DNA of 32,954 nt. It comes from an uncultured Sulfitobacter sp. (GTDB lineage Bacteria; Pseudomonadota; Alphaproteobacteria; Rhodobacterales; Rhodobacteraceae). Position numbers and translations under genes: made by a program. Each line of letters starts with the position of its first letter. Positions within the stretch are counted from its first letter, which is position 1. The stretch covers positions 1 through 32,954 of the forward strand of contig CALFWM010000034.1 in NCBI GenBank assembly GCA_937928635.1, given 5' to 3'. The notes beneath the pieces were generated by a model that was not told where the DNA came from, made no database searches, and was given only the letters and a program-made list of their open reading frames with translations. Positions 1 to 10,600 of this stretch are shown here, piece by piece.

Positions 1-1
1 C

Positions 2-115
2 GATCAGCTCAACAACACGCCCCGCAAATGCTTGGGATGGAAGACACCGGCCGAAGTCTTCCGTGAAAAGATGATGGAGGAAATGGGCAAAGCGCCCTAC
101 CCTCAAACCCAATAG
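2..115 (+). pseudogene. IS30-family transposase, C-terminal remnant (window edge)
   Basis: The window opens inside a reading frame that ends at the TAG at 113-115. Its 37 residues (DQLNNTPRKCLGWKTPAEVF and on) match the C-terminal signature of IS30-family DDE transposases and resemble the end of the transposase at 207-1199, which has DRLNGTSRKCLGWRTPAEAF. The tails after this signature differ, so this is a related but distinct element and not a copy. Only the 3' end is visible, so I cannot tell whether the upstream part is intact. No inverted repeat of its own is evident between the stop and the next element at about 154, which suggests its right end is lost or was disturbed. Confidence 0.75.
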
Positions 116-153
116 GAGCCGCGGTTCAGATATCGCTCACACGGGCACATTCT

Positions 154-180
154 AAACTGGGTTGCGACTTTTGTTCTATC
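154..180 (+). repeat. Left terminal inverted repeat of the IS30 element
   Basis: GGTTGCGACTTTTGTTCTATC at the inner part of this segment is repeated in inverted form at 1195-1221. It lies just before the transposase ribosome binding site AAAGGAG and the ATG at 207. Confidence 0.7.
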
Positions 181-206
181 CTACTGGAAAGAAAGGAGAA
201 CAGATT

Positions 207-1199
207 ATGAAACGCACCGAGCTAAAACTAGCTGAACGACGTCAAATCGAAGACCTTTTGCATCGAAAGGTCAACGTGACTGAGATCGCGCGCCGGATCA
301 ATCGTCACCGAGCAACCGTGTATCGTGAGATCAAGCGCAACTTCTACAAAGACGACGAGCTACCAGAATTGAATGGCTATTACAGCATGTCCGCGCAATG
401 ATCGGCGGCGGAGCGGCGTTCGAGACGACGCAAACTGGTACAAATACCAGAACTGAGAGACGCTGTGATTGATCGGTTGCAGACAGGTTGGTCACCCGAA
501 CAAATTGCCGGTCGTTTGAAGTTCGAAGGCCATGCAACTACGGTCAGCCACGAGACGATTTACGCCTATGTTTACAGTGCCGACGGCCAGTCGCAGGCCC
601 TTGCAAGGTACCTTCCCGAGCGACGCAAGAAGCGGAAACCGCGCTACTCTCGGACACCCCGCGGCATGATGTTTCCGCTGGAGCGTTCAATCCACAACAG
701 GCCCGCGCACATTAAGGATCGTGCCACTTTTGGAGATTGGGAAGGAGATTTGATGATCTTTCGCCGCGAGCATGGCAAGGCAAACGTGGCCTCATTGGTA
801 GAGCGCAAAACACGTTACGCCGTCCTGTTCCGCAACAATGATCGAAGTTCAAACCACTTCATGACCCGGCTGATGAATATCATGGAGCCCCTGCCCCAAA
901 CGGCCCGCAAGTCCATCACTTTTGATCGTGGGATAGAGTTCTCAGGTTGGCGAAAGCTCGAACCGGGGATCGGCACAGAAGCCTGGTTCTGTGATCCGCA
1001 GACACCTTGGCAAAAAGGTTCAGTAGAAAGTCTGAACAAACGTGCGCGTCGTTACCTCCCTCGCGAAACCCCAATCGCCGCGCTCTCAAATCGCGATATA
1101 GTGGCGATTTGTGACCGCTTAAACGGAACGTCAAGGAAGTGCCTAGGATGGCGAACGCCGGCCGAAGCCTTCGCCGCAGAAATCAGAAACCTACGATAG
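207..1199 (+). pseudogene. IS30-family DDE transposase interrupted by an in-frame TGA
   Basis: The frame starts at ATG 207, preceded by AAAGGAG, and would encode 330 residues, a normal IS30 transposase length. The N-terminal helix-turn-helix region (LAERRQIEDLL, INRHRATVYREIKRN) is present. A TGA at 399-401 follows GYYSMSAQ. Translation then continues in the same frame with SAAERRSRRRKLVQIPEL and on to TAG at 1197-1199, so nothing but one codon is wrong. The catalytic DDE region is preserved: Asp in GDWEGDLMIF, Asp in TFDRGIEFSGW, and Glu in QKGSVESLNKRARRYLP. A CGA-to-TGA transition is the simplest origin. A new start at ATG 465 would yield a 244-residue protein without the DNA-binding domain. 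Confidence 0.85.
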
Positions 1200-1221
1200 A
1201 AAAATGTCGCAACCTAACTTG
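1195..1221 (-). repeat. Right terminal inverted repeat of the IS30 element
   Basis: The reverse complement contains GGTTGCGACATTTTTCTATC, which matches the left end. It overlaps the last codons and stop of the transposase frame, as is common for compact IS elements. Confidence 0.7.
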
Positions 1222-1481
1222 AGTTCACATGACTCGCCCGTGAAATGGACCGCACATCCACGAAATTGAGAAACGAATGTTGCGGAAAACCACATGTTTT
1301 CCCCTTCATCATTCACAAACACCCAAATTCTCAAACTTTTTTAAAACGTACCCCCCTTCTGTCGGCTGCCGCACGCGGCATCCCGCGAAAAACAGGAAGT
1401 TGAGCGTTTCGGCTCACTTGCAACGCGATGTGAATGCGTACCCAGGGCATGGTCCTCGCCGGGCAATTCCGGAAAACCGCA

Positions 1482-1508
1482 GCAGATTGTCACAGAAGAC
1501 AAATCTGC
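1482..1508 (+). promoter_or_regulatory. Hairpin in the leader of the DUF11 operon
   Basis: GCAGATTGTC (1482-1491) pairs with GACAAATCTGC (1498-1508) around the six-base loop ACAGAA, giving a 10-bp stem with one bulged base. It is about 150 bases before the start codon. The sequence after it (GTGATCTTTCCCCCTT) has no clean T-run, so a classical terminator is not supported. It could be a 5'-UTR structure, an attenuator or a leftover of another unit. Confidence 0.45.
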
Positions 1509-1608
1509 GTGATCTTTCCCCCTTGCCCGAACAACGTTCTGCTCCTAAAAATTCCAACCACGTACGGGTGGCGTTTCAATCGACGGTTGCACATCCAAAA
1601 AAGAGTAA

Positions 1609-1626
1609 CAGACGGCTAAACGTCTG
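1609..1626 (+). promoter_or_regulatory. Perfect 6-bp inverted repeat just before the DUF11 gene
   Basis: CAGACG (1609-1614) and CGTCTG (1621-1626) are perfect complements around GCTAAA, 30 bases before the ATG at 1657. It is short, so it may be an operator half-site pair, a small RNA hairpin near the ribosome binding site, or chance. Confidence 0.3.
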
Positions 1627-1656
1627 ATGGTTCAGTAAGAGTTCCGGGGGGGAGCG

Positions 1657-4600
1657 ATGAGGGCGAGTAAAAGGCGCACGGACAGGTGCGCGCAAAATCG
1701 GCTAAACACCTTTGCGACGATCTGCGCAACTTGGGTTCTTTTGTGCCTGATCGCCATCACGCAACCGGCGTTTGCAACACCCTTCACACGGGTCTCACCC
1801 GACGGCACCGCCCTGCCCTCCGCCTATCCGGAGGCCGGTGGTGTCGCGCTTATTTTGTACGGCGCAAACGGCAATATCTACTATCAGTTTTCTGACCCCG
1901 CCGGTGCCTTTGTCGGGTTTCAGAACAACGGCCAGCCCGCTGCATTTCGGGGCAATCCGTTTACCATCAACAACCCTCTGACGCTGGACTGTGGCCTGCA
2001 ATCCTGTGCGGAATATTTTGGCAATCAGATTGTCAGAATGGAGGTCAGGTTTACCGCCCAGGACGGCGATACCCAGCAAGGTGGTTTTGATCAGGACGAT
2101 ATTTCCCTGCTGATCAACGGCGTGAACATCGGCAATTGGTCTGATGTTCCAACCGAAAACACCAATACCTCGGGCACGCAGGCGATCTCCAGCCAATTGG
2201 GTTTTGGCAACCGGACCTTTGACACAGGTTGGTTTGCAACCAATGATGCGGGGCTGCTTGCGGGCATCCTCGCAAACCAAAGCATCACAACACAGGTGTT
2301 TGATGCCGACCCCAATGATAATTTTTGGAACTTTATGCGTGGCAACAGTCTGGCAAACCCGGGTCTGGCGCGGGTGGCCCCCGCCTATACGCTCGACAAA
2401 CGCGCGCGCTCAGGGTCGTTTAACGGGCCCGACATCACCAGTTTCAACGCCGTCGGGGAGACGGTTTTTTACACCTATGACATCCAGAATGTTGGCTCTG
2501 TTCGGATTGACAACCTGCAGGTGTCCGATGACCGCCTCGGCGTGGTCAACTGTACCCCCACCACCATAAACGTTGGCCAAACCGCGACCTGTCAGGCAAG
2601 TCATGTTGTCACGCAACAGGAATTTGACGATCAGGTGATCACCAACGTTGCCGTTGCAACGGGTGACCCGGAGTTTGGCCAGTTGGGCACCTTGTCAGAC
2701 ACCGTTACCCTGACCGGACCGGGCCGCAATCCCGGCATTTCCATCGTCAAGAACCCAAAGAATGGCACCTACGCGGCAGCTGGCCAAACGATCAACTACA
2801 CGTTTGAGGTCCGCAATACCGGTGATGTGACCCTGTCAAATGTGGCTGTCACTGACCCGCTTTTGCCTACACTGAATTGTACGCAGGCCGGCCTTGCTCC
2901 CGACGGAGTTTTGTCCTGTTCGGCCAGTTACAGCGTCACACAGGATGATGTGGACAATGGCAGCATCGTCAACACAGCCACAGTGAATGCGGTTGACCCC
3001 ATCAACACAGCGCAAAGCGCGTTAGACAGTGCCACCAACACTGCCCTGCCCAGTCCCGCGTTTAGCGTGCTCAAATCCACGCCAACTACCCCCACCGCAG
3101 CCGGCCAGACGCTGACCTACAATTTTGCCGTGCGCAATGATGGCAATGTCTCGATCCGCAATGTCACCCCGGCAGATGCCAAATGTGCTAGCCCCATCAG
3201 CCTGTCCAGTGGCGACAGCGACAATGATGGCGAATTGGATGTGGGTGAGACACATAGGTTCACCTGTACTTCCGTCCCGATCACCCAGCCAGAGGTTGAT
3301 GCAGGTGTCATTGACAATACGGTCACTGTAACCGGCACCCCTGCGGGCGGCAGCCTGAACCAGATCAGCGATGATCTGAGCACACCCATCACCCGGACCT
3401 CAGACTTTAATGTGGTAAAGTCCCTGATCAGCGCGGTGCCCACAATGGCGGGCCAGACGCTGACCTACCAGTTTGTGGTGACCAACACCGGCAACGCCTC
3501 AATCAACACGATCAACATCTCCGACGCCAAATGTGCCAGTGGTCCGGTCCTGCAATCGGGCGACACCAGCCCCTTTGGCGAATTGGCCCCAAGTGAGACC
3601 TTCACCTACACCTGCCCCTCCATTCCTGTCACCCAGACAGAGGTGGACGCAGGCGCGGTGAACAACACGGTCAACATCACAGGCACCGGTGCCGGGGGCA
3701 CGGCCGAAACCGGCACAGCTATGCTCAGCACGCCTGTCAACCCCGCGCCCGCCTTTTCCGTGGTCAAATCCACCGCAGACACGCCCACACGCGCGGGGGA
3801 TCGCCTGAATTACACCTTTCAGCTGACCAACGATGGCAATGTCACGATCCGCAACATCGCGCTGAGTGATCCCAAATGTGCCAGCTCCATTTCCCTGACC
3901 GGGGGGGACACCAACAACAACGGTGCGCTGGACGTCACCGAAGTGCATGAATTCAGCTGCCAATCCATCCCCGTCACCCAGGCCGAGGTTGATGCAGGAC
4001 AGGTAGACAACACGGTGAGCGTCAGCGGCACGCCCGCCGGTGGCACTCTGGGCAACACGCAGGACAGCAACTCAACCCCCATCACCCCGGCCCCGGCGCT
4101 GTCGCTCGACAAGCGGCTGAACGCAAATTCGCCCACCAGTTTTGACAGCACAACAGACGTGCTGCTGTTTGATTTTGTGGTCACCAATACCGGCAATGTG
4201 AGCCTGACAAACGCGATCACGATAAATGATCCGATGCTGGATGCCGCCGCCAATTGCCCCGCCCTGCCCGCAGGTGGTCTGTTGCCGGGGGCAAGTCTCA
4301 CCTGCATGGGGCAACACACAGCCACGCAACCCGAAATCGACGCGGGCAGCTTTACAAACAGCGCGACCGCAAGCTCTGGCGCGACAACCTCTGCTTCAGA
4401 CACGGTTACTGTGCCTGCACAGCAAAACCCGGCACTGAGTGTGAGCAAATCCGGCACCGAACCAACGCCGTTCTCGGCGGGTCAGACCATCACATATACT
4501 TACGTGGTCACCAACACGGGCAACACCACAATTCCCGGATCGCGCAACATTAGTATCGACGACAACCGCATCGCAACCGTGACATGTGATCCCACGCCGG

Positions 4601-7600
4601 GGGGCGGCATCCCGCCCGGTGGCACGCTGCAATGTATGGCCACCTACGTTGTTGATGCTGATGATCTGTCGGTTGGTACTGTGACCAACACCGCCACCGC
4701 GACGGATGGGTTTGTGACCTCCCCCACCACGTCAGAGACCGTGCCGGCAAACTTTACCCCTGCGCTGTCCCTCACCAAGACCGCTGATCCCCTGCCTGCT
4801 GATTTCAGCGAGGCCGGCGATGAGATCAGCTATACCTACGAGATCCAAAACACCGGCGGCGCGGACTTTACCGAAATCATCACCATCTCTGACAACCGCA
4901 TCAACAATGGCGCGCCGTTCACCTGTTGGGAGCCAACGGGTGATGACCCGCTGTTTGTCGCGGACCAGAACTATCCCGGCGGCACGCCTCCGTCCAACAT
5001 TAACGGTGAGACCGCCACCTGTAGTGCAACTTATGCCGTGACACAGGCCGATATTGACGCGGGCTTTGTCGAAAACGAAGCGGTTGCAGAAACCGTGTTT
5101 GCACCCAGTGGGTCAAACCTGCCCATCGCCTCTGCACCCGACCGGGTGACAGTACCCTTCACATTACCCGCCCGCCTGAGCGTTGCCAAAACCGCTGTAC
5201 CGGCAGATCTGACCAGCGTGGCACCGGGCGATGTGATCACCTATTCCTTTGAGCTGACAAACACCGGCGAAGTCACGCTGGACGATGTGATCCCGCTGGA
5301 CACAGGCCCCACATTTGGCGGCCAGCCCGCCAGCAACACCCTCACGCCCTTTACCGTGACCGTTGGCCCGGATGGCAATACCGATGGCGCGGTGGACACG
5401 CTGGCCCCGGATGCATCCGCCACCGTCACCGCGACCTATACGCTGACGCAGGCGGATATCGACAATGCGGCCGCAGGCGCAGACCCCAGCCAGTCGATTG
5501 CCAACAGCGCCACAGCCACCGCAAGCCCGCGCAGCGGCACGCTGGACCCGGTCACACCGGATGGGGCGACCACGGGTTTCTCGCCCGAACCCGCCTTTGT
5601 GGTCAGCAAGGAAACAGCCTCCACCCCCACGGCGGCGGGCGACACGCTGGATTATACGTTCTTTGTGAACAACACCGGCAATGTGGCAATTTCCAACATC
5701 GTCATGACCGACCCAAAATGTGCAAGCGGCCCCACGTTTGAAGGGGGTGATCTGGACAACAACGATATCCTCAATGTGGGGGAAAACTGGCGCTACAGCT
5801 GTACCTCCATCGCCGTCACACAAACCGAGGTTGACGCAGGTCAGGTCAATAACACCATCACAGCCTCTGGCACGCCTGCGGGCGGCGCATTGGCAGATGT
5901 CACTGCCGATCTGTCAACGGACGTGGCAGAAGACGGCGCGCTTGAGGTGGTGAAATCCGCCAACACCGCCCCCACACAGGCCAATCAGACGATCGTTTAT
6001 TCCTTTGTGGTGAGCAACACCGGGAATGTGTCCATCGTGCCCGGCGTGCTGGATGACCCGAAATGTGCGGCCAACCCTGTTTTGCAATCAGGGGATGCCA
6101 ACAACGACGACGCGCTGAACCCGACAGAGACCTGGACCTACACCTGTACCTCTGTCCCGGTGACGCAGGCAGAGATCAACGATGGATTGGTCAGCAACAC
6201 CGTCAGCGTGCCCGGCACCACCCCGTCGGGTGATCCGATCACGCCGCCCACAGATACCGTGGACACGCCCGTGGCCCCTGCTCCGGGTTACGCTGTCACC
6301 AAGGTCACCGCAGACACGCCCAGCACCGCAGGCCAGCAACTGGCCTATACCTTTCGTGTTGTGAACAACGGTAACGTTTCGCTGAGCAATATCAACGTTA
6401 CAGATGCCAAATGTAGCGCCGCGCCGACCCTGCAAAGCGGGGATACCAACAACAACGGCGCGTTGGACCCGGATGAAACCCATGTCTTTGGCTGTACATC
6501 CGTGCCGCTGACGCAGGTTGAACTGGACAGTGGCACCATCACCAACACGGTGAACGTCACGGCCAATACCCCGGATGGAACCGCCTTGCCACAGGTCAGC
6601 GATACGCTGGTCACCCCGGTGGACGCATTGCCCGCCTTTGAGCTGGCAAAAACCACAAGCAGCACGCCAACACAGGCCGGTGATACGCTGGTCTATGGTT
6701 TCACGCTGAACAACACCGGCAATGTGTCGATCTCCGCGATTTCAATCAGCGATCAGAAATGTAGCGCCGCGCCGGTGCTTGATGTGGCCTCTGATGCAGG
6801 CGCGGATGATGTGCTCTCCCCCGGCGAGATCTGGATGCTGAGCTGTACGTCCATTCCTGTCACGCAGGTCGAAATTGACGCAGGTCAGGTCAACAACACC
6901 GCAACCGCCACAGGGACGCCAACAGGCGGCACGCTGAGCGATGCGGATGCCAGCAGCAGTACAAACGTCCCCTCGACCCCGGGCCTTGCAATTGCCAAAT
7001 CTAGCGCCTCCACCCCGTCCGCTGCGGGCGACACATTGGTCTATGACTTTAGCGTCACCAACACCGGCAACACCTCGCTCTCCAGCGTCACGATCACGGA
7101 CGCCAAATGCGCCACAGTCCCCGCCCTGCAAAGCGGGGATGCCAACAATGACGATGCCCTCAATCCGACAGAAACCTGGGCGTTTACCTGTACCTCTGTG
7201 CCTGTCACCCAAGGCGAAGCGGACGCAGGCATCGTGCTGAACACGGCCGATGTGGATGCCCAGGACCCCAGCGGCACCAGCGCCCCAACCGCCACCGACA
7301 CCAGCCAGACCGACATCACGGAAAACGGTGGTTTCTCCGTTGTGAAAGACAGTACCAGCGTGATCACACGGGCGGGCCAGACGCTGGAGTATACCTTCGC
7401 CGTGTCAAATGACGGCAATGTCTCAATTCGCAATATCGCGATCACAGACGCCAAATGTGCCGCCCCCCCGCAGCTGCAAAGCGGGGATTCCAACAACGAC
7501 GGCGCGCTGAACCCTGTTGAAACCTTTGTCTTTGGCTGTACCTCAATTCCTGTGACACAGGCAGAGGTGGACGCCGGGCAGATCAACAATTCCGCCTCCG

Positions 7601-10600
7601 TTGACGGCACCGTGCCGGGCGGCAACGCCCTGCCCCCGGCCACTGACACTGACGTCACGGGTGTGGCCCCCTCGCCCAGCCTTGAGGCGATTAAAACCAT
7701 CACCTCCACCGGCGTGGCATTGGATGACACGGTGACGTTCCGCATTGAGGTGCGCAACACAGGTAACGTTACCCTGACCGCGATCACGCTGAGCGATACA
7801 CTGACCCGGGCGGATGGCACGCCGCTTACTCTTGCCCAGGGCGTCAGCTTTGTCTCCGCCAGTGACAATTCGCCCTTTGGCATGCTGCTGCCGAATGAGG
7901 TTGCCGTTTACACCGCGTCTTATGTGCTGACCCAGCCGGATATTGACGCAGGTGGCCTTGCCAATACCGCCACCGCCATGGGCAACCCGCCCAATGGTGC
8001 CCCGGTCGAAGACACCTCTGACGATGGCATCCCCGGCAATGGCAATGACAACCCCACGCTGCTGAACATTCCCGCGCAGCCCGCTTTGGGCCTGACCAAA
8101 ACGCTGGAGGCCGTGGTCAAGGCGGACAACAACACCGCCGCCAGCTTTGACACCGTTGGGGACCGGCTGGATTATATCTTCCGGGTCAGCAATCTGGGCA
8201 ATGTGACCATCACCGATCCGGTCAGCATCACCGATCCGTTGATCACCGGTGCGGGTGGGGTGATTACCTGTGACCCGGTGCCGCTTGTGCCCGGTGGCAC
8301 GCTGGACTGTCGCGGCAGCTACGCGGTGACGCTGGATGATCTCAACACTGGTCAGGTGGACAATTCCGCCACCGCAAGTGATGGCAATGTGACCTCGCCC
8401 AATGCGGATGTGACGGTAACCGCGGTGCAAAGCCCGGCCATCAACACCGTAAAAACCGCGCGCCCCATCTCTCCCACGCAATTCGTCGTGGGGGCCACGG
8501 TCACCTATGACTATGTGACAACGAACACCGGCAACGTGACCTTGACCACCCCGGTTGAGATCATCGACAACCTGATCCCGGCCAGTGACATCACCTGCCC
8601 TCCATGGCCCGGCACGCTGGACCCCGGTGAAACCTACACCTGTATCGGCACCTACACGGTCACCTCGGATGACGTTGATCTGGGCGTGGTCACAAACATT
8701 GCGCTGGGGCGCAGTGGCACCACGGATTCCCCGCAAGTGTCTGAAAGCATTCCGGACAATGCTATACCCGCCCTGTCGATTGTGAAATCCAGCGTCGATA
8801 CCAGCTTTGCCAGCCTTGGGGATCAGCTGAATTACAGCTTTGACATCACCAACAGCGGGGAACGCGCCTTTGTGCGCCCGATCACCGTCGAAGACAGCCG
8901 CATCGGCTCGCTGACCTGTTGGACCCCGACGCCGGGCGATCCTGATTTCCAGGCCGGGGAAAGTGCGACCTGTAGCGCGCCCTATACAGTCACCCAGATG
9001 GATCTGGATGCCGGGTTTGTCACCAATGAGGCCTTTGCCCAGACGTTTTTTGGCAATGACACGCCCGTTGTCTCCGCCCCGGATAGCGTGACCATTGATG
9101 CCAACCGCACGCCTGCACTGGCGCTGATCAAATCGGTGGTTCTGCCGCAAGGGCGCACCAATCAGACCCTGACTGCGGGCGATGTCCTGAGCTATACGCT
9201 CACCCTGCGCAATCCGGGCAACCAGACGGTCCGCAACATCACCGTCGCGGACCCGCTCCTGGGCCTGACCTGTCCCATTGCAAGTCTTGCCCCCGGTGGT
9301 GTGAACGCAAGTTGTCGCGGGACGTTGACCCTCACTCAAACGCAGATCGACGCGGGCCAGATTGTAAATGACGCCACCGCCAATGGTGCCGACCCTCAGG
9401 GCGGCGCGGTGGGTGCCACCGATCAGTTGATCACGCCCCTGCCAACACCCGCACCCGGCTTGTCGCTGGTGAAATCCGCCAACGTCAGCCCCTTTGGTCC
9501 GGTGGGCAGCACCATCGTCTATGGCTTTGAGGTGACCAACACCGGCAACGTGACCCTGCGCAATGTGGCCCTGAGCGACCCGCGCGTGCCCGGCTTTGCC
9601 TGCACCATTCCGCGTCTGCTGCCCCAGGAGGTCAATGGCGGCTGTAGCGCGCCTTATACGGTCACGCAGGATGACGTGGATGCAGGCAGCATCACCAACA
9701 CGGCAAGTGCGACAGGCCGTGACCCCTCTGGCGCGCCGGTCAGCGGTTCGGGCAGCGTCACAACCCCCGGCCCAGCTGCGGCAGCGGGCCTTGAGGCCAC
9801 CAAAACGTTCCTCTTTGACGGGACAATTGCCGGGTCTCTGGTGACCTTTAACGTCAGCGTGGTGAACACCGGCAATGTGACCCTGTCAGATGTTGTGCCA
9901 ACCGACACGCTGACCCGCGCCAACGGCGATCCGCTGGCGCTCAACGCGCCCGGATTGCGCCTGATCAGTGGCGATACGGACAATGACAACGCGCTGGATG
10001 TGACCGAGCGCTGGATCTATACGGGCACCTACACGCTGCAACAGGAAGACATCAATCAGGGTGGTATTTCCAACGTGGTTGTCGTTACGGCGCGTGATCC
10101 AAATGGTGCGCCCGTCGATGACACCGCAGATGACGGCGATGATGCGGATGGCAACACCACCGACGATCCAACCGTCTTTGACATCCCCTTTGGGCCGCTG
10201 ATTGGGATGGTTAAGTCTGTCAGCACCCCCGGCGCGGTCGCGGGTGACACGGTGGTCTTTGATTTTGCCGTCCGCAATCTGGGCAATGTCGATTTGGAAG
10301 ATGTCACGTTGAGTGACACATTGACCCGCGCGGATGGGGCGCCCCTCACGCTCACCACCGCACCACAGCTGATTTCGGGTGACGTGGCCCAACCCGGTGT
10401 TTTGAACCTACGCGAAGTGTTCCTTTACCGTGCGACCTACATGCTGACGCAGGCAGACATTGACGCGGGCGGCATCGCCAATACGGCCACTGTGATGGCG
10501 GTTGATGGTTCCGGCTTCCCGGTGATGGACATTTCGGATGATGGCGACAGTGGCGATGGCAACACGGTGGATGATCCGGCATTGCTCAACATTCCCCCGG

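Larger units (their letters stand above)
154..1221 (+). mobile_element. IS30-family insertion sequence, about 1.07 kb
   Basis: An IS30-type transposase frame is bounded by imperfect terminal inverted repeats. The left end (about 154-180) contains GGTTGCGACTTTTGTTCTATC. The reverse complement of the right end (about 1195-1221) reads GGTTGCGACATTTTTCTATC. The pair matches with one gap and one or two substitutions in this core. The length fits the family (about 1-1.25 kb). The exact outer boundaries and the short target duplication typical of IS30 elements cannot be fixed from one sequence. The transposase carries an in-frame stop, so the element is probably immobile unless a related transposase acts on its ends or the stop is read through. 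Confidence 0.8.
1222..1656 (+). other. Gene-free leader upstream of the giant DUF11 operon
   Basis: This 435-base stretch lies between the IS30 element and the ATG of the giant repeat gene. Open frames inside it (for example 1277-1627) have low-complexity translations with no recognisable motif and no convincing ribosome binding site. The stretch holds two inverted repeats (1482-1508 and 1609-1626) and a purine-rich Shine-Dalgarno just before 1657. I could not identify a convincing sigma-70 promoter. TTGCAC at about 1587-1592 is a possible -35, but no good -10 follows at the usual distance. Confidence 0.6.

Noticed and set aside
1587..1615. Candidate promoter TTGCAC with a downstream -10 before the DUF11 gene
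   Set aside because: No acceptable -10 hexamer is found 16-18 bases downstream.
1277..1627. Open frame of 116 codons in the leader of the DUF11 operon
   Set aside because: Composition looks random, no ribosome binding site or domain is visible, and an overlapping frame of similar quality exists.
7543..9339. Long antisense open frame (598 codons) opposite the DUF11 array, with other long antisense frames nearby
   Set aside because: It is a by-product of the biased codon use of the repeated sense gene; its translation is Gly/Arg/Asp-rich without domain features.
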